The notes under the pieces: generated by a model
The model's database searches: none
Seen by the model: only the letters and a program-made list of their open reading frames with translations
What the model was told of the DNA's origin: nothing
Made by a program: the position numbers and the translations under genes
Part shown: positions 57,593 through 64,000 of the stretch, piece after piece
Layout: each line of letters opens with the position of its first letter
Position numbering within the stretch: position 1 is the stretch's first letter
Origin: Cognataquiflexum nitidum
GTDB taxonomy: Bacteria > Bacteroidota > Bacteroidia > Cytophagales > Cyclobacteriaceae
NCBI RefSeq assembly: GCF_022538055.1
Contig: NZ_JAKZAM010000015.1
Coordinates: 2,501-66,500, forward strand
Reading direction: 5' to 3'
Length of the DNA: 64,000 nt

Positions 57593-60500
57593 ATGAAAAC
57601 TTTAAAAAATCACCTCATTGCAATTCTATTGCTTTTTTTGTCCCTGCAATCGGGAATTGCCTCTATAGAACCAGATTTGGATCATAAAAATCCGGGAGAA
57701 GTTTCTGCTATTTTATCTGGTACACTCAGCGACTTTGGAATAACAGGACCTGAAAAATTGTGTCTTTATCAAGGAAGTATAATAGGGGAATTTTTTGGTG
57801 GAGGTTTAGTTTCAGATGTATTTCGATGGAAAATTATCAAAACTGACGGAAGTGTTCTGATTGAAAGGGAAGGTGGATTTCAATCTTTCAGTCATACCTT
57901 TTCAGAACAAGGCGAATTTGAAATCCAACTGACCATAAGAAGAGGGGTAGAACAAGTATATTCCGGAACAAAAAAAATCATCATAAACAAAGAGGCAGAT
58001 TTAGTCATACAAAATTCATATCTGTTATGTAACGATGGTACAGCCACACTGACATTATTGGATCCAAACACACCTAACCTCAGTTCTTTTCAAATAGAAT
58101 GGTATGATGGAAACGGCCAACTTATTGGAACAGGTAACAGTATCCAAGTCAATAAAGAGGATAAGTATAATGTTGAATTTTTTACCCTGAATGAAATAGG
58201 AGGGCAAGTTTGTCCATTTTCAATTACTACCTACGTTTATAAACCTAAGGAGTACCAATTGACAATTAGTACAGATCAGGTCTGTGAAGGATCTCAATCT
58301 ACAATTGTTTCTGCAGGAAATTCGGTTTTCGGATCTTGGTTTTTTCAAAAAGAAGGTACTGATGACAAAGTATTTCTTGGAAAAGGCAATAAATGGCAGA
58401 TTGTTGGGGGTAGGGATTTGCAGGGCCCCGGCTTGTATAAGATAATTTTTGAAGTAGATAACAGTGCTTCCGAATATTGTAAAACTGAAGATTTTGTAAA
58501 TTTCACTGTAAACCAGCATAGCAATTTCAATATTAGCTTTGAAAAGGGTTCAGAAAATTGTGGTTCCAACGATGGGATTTTGGAAATCGTTGCTTTGACT
58601 GACTTGGATATCTTGAGGGTAAGAAGAGATGGGATTGTTTTTGCCACGTTCCGAAACCTTACCGAAGGTGAAGTAATAAAAATCCCAGGATTGTCACCGG
58701 GATTATATGCTGCTTCAGGTGCTTTGAATGGATGTTCACGATCAAAAGGAGCTATTTTGCCACTAACCAACCCCCCATCCAACCTTGAATACACCATAAA
58801 GGAAGTGGTCGGAGAATCCTGTAATATTTCCGGAAAAATTGATGGTCAAATCCACATCAAAATGCTTGAAGCAAATTTCTCGGGGACCTACAGACTTTTG
58901 ACAACAACAGGTGGAGTAGTGAAAAAAGGAGATTTAATTGATGTTGAAGAATTTTCGATTTTAGCTCCTGCAGGGAATTATTTTGTCGAAATCAGTGAAA
59001 CTACAGGCTGCGTCAATCCAAAAACTGAGAGAATTGTAATCGGTAGCAAACCTCAGGTTAGCTATTCAATAACTGATAGATTGAATGTTTGCGGGTATTT
59101 TGATTTAACCCCAACTACAAATCAAAATCTGTCATTTACTTTGACTTACCCAAACAATTCTAAGGTGACAAAATCCAAAGACGATGCTTTTAGAATTGAC
59201 CAATCCGGGGAATACATTTTATTGGGATTTGAAAGCGATTCTCAGGGAGGATTGTGTCCAAAAGAAACAACGCTATTTGTGACTGTTTCCAATCCTATCG
59301 ATTATCAACCTGAATTGATTTCAAGTGATTGTTTTGGTAATAAGCAGTATGTTGCTAATCTCTTTGGGGCCGATCCAAGCAGGTTTAATATTACTTGGTT
59401 CAATGAAAAAAATGAAATAGTCGGAACAGAAGAGTTTTTATTCCCAACTACTTTTGGAGAATTTAAACTTGAAGTGCAGCCTAAAAACTCGGAGGCATGC
59501 CCAACACCTCCAAAATCCTTTAAAATCGATCGTGAAGTTCTAGAGGTAGAGTTATCTCTTCAATCTTCAGCACTTTGTCCGGGAGGGATTTCCGAGATTA
59601 CTCTTTCAACAGATCAAGAGTCAGTTAAAACCATTTCTTGGTTGTACATAGATTTATTGGGGAAAATATCGTTTTTGGAACAATTCGAAAATGAAACCCG
59701 GATTTCTGTCAGCAGGCCGGGTAGCTATGAGGCGGTTGTATTCAATGATTTATCCTGTGAGATCGGCAGAGCACTTGTCAGCATAAAAGAAAGTGAGGAT
59801 TTGGCATTCTTTGAAGTGCCTGAACAGTTGGTTGTCTGCGAAACTTATGAACTTATTCCTACTACGGATTTGGATTTGAAATTCACAGTTATCAATCCGG
59901 ATGGAACCTCAAATACTTATGGGAAAGGTGAAAGTTTCTTAATATCAGAAAATGGGGAGTATTCCATAACAGGTGAAAGTGCCGACAGCAATATTGCCTT
60001 GTGTACTGTTACAAAAAAATTACAGGTAATAAAAAATATTTCAGTGGATTTTGAACCCGAAATTTTTGAACAAAACTGTGAAGGAAAACTTGTTTATTCA
60101 GCAAACTTGTTTGGCAAACCTGTTGCAGAAGTTGATTTTTTTTGGTACAATGAAGTCGGGGAGTTGGTCGGAACTGAAGAATTCATGAGCCCACAGAGTT
60201 TCGGTATTTTTGAGTTGGAAGTAAGACCAAAAGGAAGTTTTCCATGTCCTGGACCAAACAAAAAGAAGTTTGAAATAAGTAAGCCTGTACTTGAATTGGA
60301 AGGTAAACTTGTATCCTCGCCATACTGTCCGGATACAGAAAGCGTTTCTATTATATTAGAGGCCAATCTTTCCCCTTCAATCATTATCAATTGGTTTTTT
60401 ACAGATTTCAATGGGAATAGAGTCTCAATAGTAAATTTTTCAAATCAGAAAGAAATCGTGGTTTCTCAAGAAGGTACATACGAGGTGGAGATGAGAAACC

Positions 60501-61075
60501 ATCTGGGTTGTCTTTTAGGAAGTGACTTAATCCTCCTCATGAAAAGTATGGATGAAAATAGGCCTCAGGTCGAAGAAAGTTATATCATCTGTAATTCATT
60601 GGGAAATGCTGTATCTATCGATCCGGGTTCTTTCTTAAAGTATGAATGGTTTTTGAACGGAGTTTTGGTGAATGACAAACCTACATTTTCACCATCAGAG
60701 AAAGGAAGTTACAGATTGACCGTGACGAGTTTTGAAGGCTGTTTATTCACGACTTTCTTTGAAGTAAAGGAAGAATGCGTTTTTCAAGTCAGACATACCA
60801 CCGGAATGAGCACAAAGGATGTTTCAAGACCATTTAAGGTGTATTCCAATTCTTTGGTTGATCAAATTGAGGTTTATATCTTCAACAATTGGGGTCAGAT
60901 GGTTTTCCATTGTACCAAGCAAAATTTTGATTCTGGAATGGACTCTTGCGAATGGAATGGAGAATTTAATGGACAGTCAATTCAGCCTGGGAATTATTCC
61001 GTCAAGATCATTTATAAAAATAATTTTGAAAATATTTCTAAATCCATAATAAGCTCAGTTACAGTTGTTGATTGA
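57593..61075 (+). CDS. Giant secreted adhesin-like protein 2, variant type-B CTD, duplicated module
   Basis: This 1160-residue protein starts at ATG 57593, giving signal peptide MKTLKNHLIAILLLFLSLQS. Ig/PKD-like domains follow, the first with GPEKLCLYQGS near 52. A module of about 248 residues occurs twice in tandem: residues about 488-735 (YSITDRLNVCGYFDLTPTTN, SDCFGNKQYVANLFGADP) and 736-983 (FFEVPEQLVVCETYELIPTT, QNCEGKLVYSANLFGKPV). The variant CTD (about 1063-1160) has EVYIFNNWGQMVFHC, CEWNGEFNG and IQPGNYSVKI. The first Cys of the pair precedes the second by 12 residues. Paralogue of its neighbours. Confidence 0.9.
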   Translation: MKTLKNHLIAILLLFLSLQSGIASIEPDLDHKNPGEVSAILSGTLSDFGITGPEKLCLYQGSIIGEFFGGGLVSDVFRWKIIKTDGSVLIEREGGFQSFSHTFSEQGEFEIQLTIRRGVEQVYSGTKKIIINKEADLVIQNSYLLCNDGTATLTLLDPNTPNLSSFQIEWYDGNGQLIGTGNSIQVNKEDKYNVEFFTLNEIGGQVCPFSITTYVYKPKEYQLTISTDQVCEGSQSTIVSAGNSVFGSWFFQKEGTDDKVFLGKGNKWQIVGGRDLQGPGLYKIIFEVDNSASEYCKTEDFVNFTVNQHSNFNISFEKGSENCGSNDGILEIVALTDLDILRVRRDGIVFATFRNLTEGEVIKIPGLSPGLYAASGALNGCSRSKGAILPLTNPPSNLEYTIKEVVGESCNISGKIDGQIHIKMLEANFSGTYRLLTTTGGVVKKGDLIDVEEFSILAPAGNYFVEISETTGCVNPKTERIVIGSKPQVSYSITDRLNVCGYFDLTPTTNQNLSFTLTYPNNSKVTKSKDDAFRIDQSGEYILLGFESDSQGGLCPKETTLFVTVSNPIDYQPELISSDCFGNKQYVANLFGADPSRFNITWFNEKNEIVGTEEFLFPTTFGEFKLEVQPKNSEACPTPPKSFKIDREVLEVELSLQSSALCPGGISEITLSTDQESVKTISWLYIDLLGKISFLEQFENETRISVSRPGSYEAVVFNDLSCEIGRALVSIKESEDLAFFEVPEQLVVCETYELIPTTDLDLKFTVINPDGTSNTYGKGESFLISENGEYSITGESADSNIALCTVTKKLQVIKNISVDFEPEIFEQNCEGKLVYSANLFGKPVAEVDFFWYNEVGELVGTEEFMSPQSFGIFELEVRPKGSFPCPGPNKKKFEISKPVLELEGKLVSSPYCPDTESVSIILEANLSPSIIINWFFTDFNGNRVSIVNFSNQKEIVVSQEGTYEVEMRNHLGCLLGSDLILLMKSMDENRPQVEESYIICNSLGNAVSIDPGSFLKYEWFLNGVLVNDKPTFSPSEKGSYRLTVTSFEGCLFTTFFEVKEECVFQVRHTTGMSTKDVSRPFKVYSNSLVDQIEVYIFNNWGQMVFHCTKQNFDSGMDSCEWNGEFNGQSIQPGNYSVKIIYKNNFENISKSIISSVTVVD

Positions 61076-61336
61076 CCCATTCAGGATTTTGGGTATTTGA
61101 TTTTGAAGGTTGGATGGTTTTTTTTGTCATACAAACAATTTTAATTTTAAAAGTGTAGTTGCACCATATTTTCCATTGATAATAAGAACGTTAGACCGAT
61201 AATTTTGAGTTGTAATTTTTTGCAGAAGGATATTAATGGTATTGTTTTTGTGTTGTACATTGGGATGTTGGTTTTTGGATTTTTGGTCTTGAATCACACT
61301 ATCTCGCTGATATACCACCTATGTAATGATTGTTTT
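61076..61336. other. AT-rich intergenic region, no gene
   Basis: This 261-base gap between giants 2 and 3 has no supported gene, tRNA or clear terminator hairpin. A TTTTTTTTGT stretch at about 61117-61127 lies after the giant 2 stop. Giant 3 may have its own promoter here, but no convincing TTG/TAnnTTTG pair was found. Confidence 0.4.
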
Positions 61337-64000
61337 ATGAAAAAATGCTCCTACTTTTTAAGGCTGCGATTTATCTTGGGTCTGCTCTTTTTCTTTTCAG
61401 GAATTGAACAAATTTTTGGAAATGAGCCTGATCTTCCTGTAAATATGGCAGGCTTTTTTGTAGACCCTGTATTGTCAGGTCCCGATAATTTGTGTGTCAT
61501 TTTCGGCAGTGCCATAGCTGATTTTTCAGGAGGTGGTGAACCCACCACAGATGTGTATGATTGGGTGATTACAAATCCCTCAGGAGGAGAACATTTCACA
61601 AGAAATGGAGGCGCAACTTTCCAAAATATCAGTGTTCAGTTTTCCCAACTTGGGGTTTATACAGTCTCTTTAAGGGTAAGAAGGGGTAATGATATCATTT
61701 ACAGCGCATCAAAAACTCTTTCTGTAATCCAAGGCCCCCAAATTGTCCTCCAGCCTGATTATTTATTATGCGGAAGCGCACCAAGATTACTCACAGCCAT
61801 CAATCCTGCCACTCCGAATATCAATCAATACACTTTTGAGTGGACAAATTCCTCTGGAGATATTATTGGAAATCAAAATGAATTGAGTGTAGAGGATGAA
61901 GGGTTTTATTTTATATCACTGTTTTTGACAAATTCATTAGGAGGTACCGATTGTCAAATAAACGGTGGGACATACGTGGGGCAGCCAAGGGATTTTCGTT
62001 TGTTGATCAATAGTCCGGAGGTCTGTATGGGCGAAACCGTTGAGCTTGCGTTAGATACTCCTATCTCGGGCCAATGGTTGATTCAGAAAATCGGAGAAAC
62101 GGATTTGATTGAACTTGGGAATGCATTCTCTCTGAGTTTGGATTCAGAGGAGGATCTTTTTGGGCCGGGAAATTACAGGGCTGTTTTTAGAGCGCTTGAT
62201 AGCCAATACCCTGATTGTGTATCGGAAAGAGATATCAGTTTTTCTTTAAAAAACCAAGCTGAATTTACATATTCCAATATAGTGGCTGCTTCTGGTTGCA
62301 ATATGCAGGATGGAGGCTTTTTGTTTACAGCCCAATCGGACTTGGATTTTCTGAGAATCAATGAGCTTTCATTGTTGGAAGCGGATCTTTCTGCTGGAGA
62401 AACTCGGTCTTTTTCTAACCTTTACCCGGGAATTTATGTCGTAGAAACCCAATTAGATGGTTGTAACAGATCTGAAGTTATAATTATTCCGAATAATAAT
62501 CCTGTTCCCGACATGATGTTTGAGGTAGTCGAAATCGGAGAGTCATGTTCAGAAACAGGAAAAATAAATGGAATTATCAGGGTAAATTTACTGAATGGAC
62601 CCTATACAGGAGAATATAGAGTAGTAGAAGCATCCGGGGCTATATTTTTTTCAGGGGTAATATCCAATGTCAGTTCCTTTGATGTTTCTGTTCCGGGAAA
62701 TAATTATGCTATAGAAATAATTTCTCCTTCGGGATGCAAATTTCCTGAAAACAGAATTCTGGATATTCCGGTGAAAGAATTCGTGCCATTTACTATTCCT
62801 GAACAACTTACAATTTGTGGAGATTTTGATTTTATTCCTTCTACTGATCAGAATTTAGCATTTACCTTGATCAGCCCATCGGGTCAGACAGAGACCAAAA
62901 ACGCAGGTGAAGTGTTTGTTTTGAACCAATCAGGAAATTATACCTTGACAGGGACTAGCTTAGATCTAAATCCAGAATTTTGCCCCCGGACGATTCCTTT
63001 CTCTGTGGTGAATGTAGCTGTTCCTAATTTTGAACCTGTTTTGGAGAGTGAGGATTGCTTCGGTAATAAACTATACAAGGCAGAATTGTTTGGTGCAGAT
63101 CTTTCCACAGTGTCGATAAGGTGGTATGATGAAAATCTAAAGATCGTTGGAAGGGGAGAAATGTGGTATCCGACAGCTTATGGTAATTTTTCTTTGGATG
63201 TACAGCCTAGGGCTTCAAGTCTTTGTGGTTTCAATCCAAAACCTTTTGAAGTGAGACCCCCGGTTTTTGAAGTTGATATGACATTGACTGCGGGATTGAT
63301 CTGTGGCGAAGGACAATTGGCCACCGTTTTATTAGAATCAGATTTTGAAGAAGTCGATAGGATAGAGTGGATATTCATTGCAGCTGATGGGACGCAAGCT
63401 ATTTTGACACAGTTTGCAGACGAAAGAGAAATAGAAGTTGCTGAAGAAGGAACATATGAGGCTGTGGTTTACAATCGTATTGGCTGTGAGATAGGACGAG
63501 ATTTGATCCTCGTGTTGAAAAGTTATGATGAAACAAGACCTGACATAAAACCTTTTTATTCGATTTGCACGGAGTCCAACTATGGTGAGATTGTAAACCC
63601 CGGGATTTTTGACTCGTATGAGTGGTTTCTCGATGGTGAGTTTGTTTCGGATGAGCCAAAATTGAATCTCAGAAACGAAGGCAATTATACCTTATTCGTA
63701 ACCAATGCAGATGGTTGTGTTTTTGAGTCCTCTTTTTCTACTTTCGAAGATTGTACTTTCGAGGCCATCCTTACCACAGGGATGAACCTGAATGATGTCA
63801 ATAAGCATTTTGAAGTGTATGTAAATGATGCAGTTGAGAAAGCACAAATATGGATTCACAACCGAAATGGAGAACTGATCCATTTCTGTGAAAATAACGA
63901 AATACAATCAAGAGTGGCTTTTTGTCAGTGGGATGGTTTGGTAAGAGGTAAAGAAATACCAGTAGGTTCATATACAGTAACCTTGAGAATCATCAGCACG
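61337..64000 (+). CDS. Giant secreted adhesin-like protein 3, variant type-B CTD (3' end outside window)
   Basis: An open frame of 888 codons runs from ATG 61337 to the last base without a stop. It has the signal peptide MKKCSYFLRLRFILGLLFFF and the Ig/PKD-like start GPDNLCVIFGSAIADFSGGG, matching GPEKLCLYQGS of giant 2. The shared module appears only once (about 484-735, EDCFGNKLYKAELFGADLS). The variant CTD begins near residue 813 (AILTTGMNLNDVNKHFEVY) with NRNGELIHFC and CQWDGLVRG, and reaches PVGSYTVTLRIIST. By comparison with giant 2 about 20 residues are missing, so the complete protein is about 905-910 residues. Confidence 0.88.
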   Translation, partial: MKKCSYFLRLRFILGLLFFFSGIEQIFGNEPDLPVNMAGFFVDPVLSGPDNLCVIFGSAIADFSGGGEPTTDVYDWVITNPSGGEHFTRNGGATFQNISVQFSQLGVYTVSLRVRRGNDIIYSASKTLSVIQGPQIVLQPDYLLCGSAPRLLTAINPATPNINQYTFEWTNSSGDIIGNQNELSVEDEGFYFISLFLTNSLGGTDCQINGGTYVGQPRDFRLLINSPEVCMGETVELALDTPISGQWLIQKIGETDLIELGNAFSLSLDSEEDLFGPGNYRAVFRALDSQYPDCVSERDISFSLKNQAEFTYSNIVAASGCNMQDGGFLFTAQSDLDFLRINELSLLEADLSAGETRSFSNLYPGIYVVETQLDGCNRSEVIIIPNNNPVPDMMFEVVEIGESCSETGKINGIIRVNLLNGPYTGEYRVVEASGAIFFSGVISNVSSFDVSVPGNNYAIEIISPSGCKFPENRILDIPVKEFVPFTIPEQLTICGDFDFIPSTDQNLAFTLISPSGQTETKNAGEVFVLNQSGNYTLTGTSLDLNPEFCPRTIPFSVVNVAVPNFEPVLESEDCFGNKLYKAELFGADLSTVSIRWYDENLKIVGRGEMWYPTAYGNFSLDVQPRASSLCGFNPKPFEVRPPVFEVDMTLTAGLICGEGQLATVLLESDFEEVDRIEWIFIAADGTQAILTQFADEREIEVAEEGTYEAVVYNRIGCEIGRDLILVLKSYDETRPDIKPFYSICTESNYGEIVNPGIFDSYEWFLDGEFVSDEPKLNLRNEGNYTLFVTNADGCVFESSFSTFEDCTFEAILTTGMNLNDVNKHFEVYVNDAVEKAQIWIHNRNGELIHFCENNEIQSRVAFCQWDGLVRGKEIPVGSYTVTLRIIST

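Overview
The window comes from a Bacteroidota chromosome, most likely a Cytophagales member of the Cyclobacteriaceae type. This rests on type IX secretion (gliding-motility-type C-terminal domain) proteins, a PorP/SprF family protein, a three-gene succinate dehydrogenase of the Bacteroidota type, TAnnTTTG-type promoter elements, few Shine-Dalgarno sequences and an AT-leaning base composition. No species is claimed.

Layout. 1-2340: 3' part of a 23S rRNA gene, spacer and 5S rRNA. 2340-3640: a debris zone with a degraded second 5S 3' end, a stray protein tail and an orphan gene. 3868-29019: mostly housekeeping genes on both strands: exo/endonuclease-phosphatase, flavin reductase, sppA, folK, fabD, carbonic anhydrase, a DCC thiol protein, a 925-residue secreted multidomain protein, sdhCAB, a GNAT plus ornithine-racemase-like pair, ctpA, a hemerythrin/ruvX/def/omega-amidase run, monomeric isocitrate dehydrogenase, gap, a LON-N protein and a TPR/SH3 membrane protein. 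29137-29628: four tRNA genes (Lys, Pro, Arg, Lys) plus a broken tRNA-Lys copy carrying a palindromic element.

30678-39926 is a sugar-oxidation locus of two divergent arms. The left arm has a Tat-exported TIM-barrel isomerase, a gluconate-2-dehydrogenase subunit-3-like protein, a GMC flavoenzyme, a second Tat TIM-barrel protein and an MFS permease. The right arm has a Gfo/Idh/MocA dehydrogenase, a third TIM-barrel isomerase, a lipoprotein cytochrome c and a DUF1080 (3-keto-disaccharide hydrolase family) lipoprotein. Together they read as a 3-keto-sugar pathway: periplasmic oxidation of a glycoside with electrons passed to cytochrome c, hydrolysis or isomerisation of the keto-sugar, import and cytoplasmic reduction. 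A second subunit-3/GMC pair sits at 44503-46767.

40000-50037 holds assorted genes: a beta-barrel protein, a small secreted protein, a UMF1 permease, a lipoprotein pyrophosphatase, a phytanoyl-CoA-dioxygenase-like enzyme and an M48 protease.

50042-64000 is the most distinctive part. A porP/sprF-like gene is divergent from a run of three very large secreted proteins (1831 aa, 1160 aa, and at least 888 aa running off the window end), interrupted only by yaaA. The three share a common C-terminal half and a variant type-B sorting domain with a conserved cysteine pair, and look like tandem paralogues dedicated to the neighbouring PorP.
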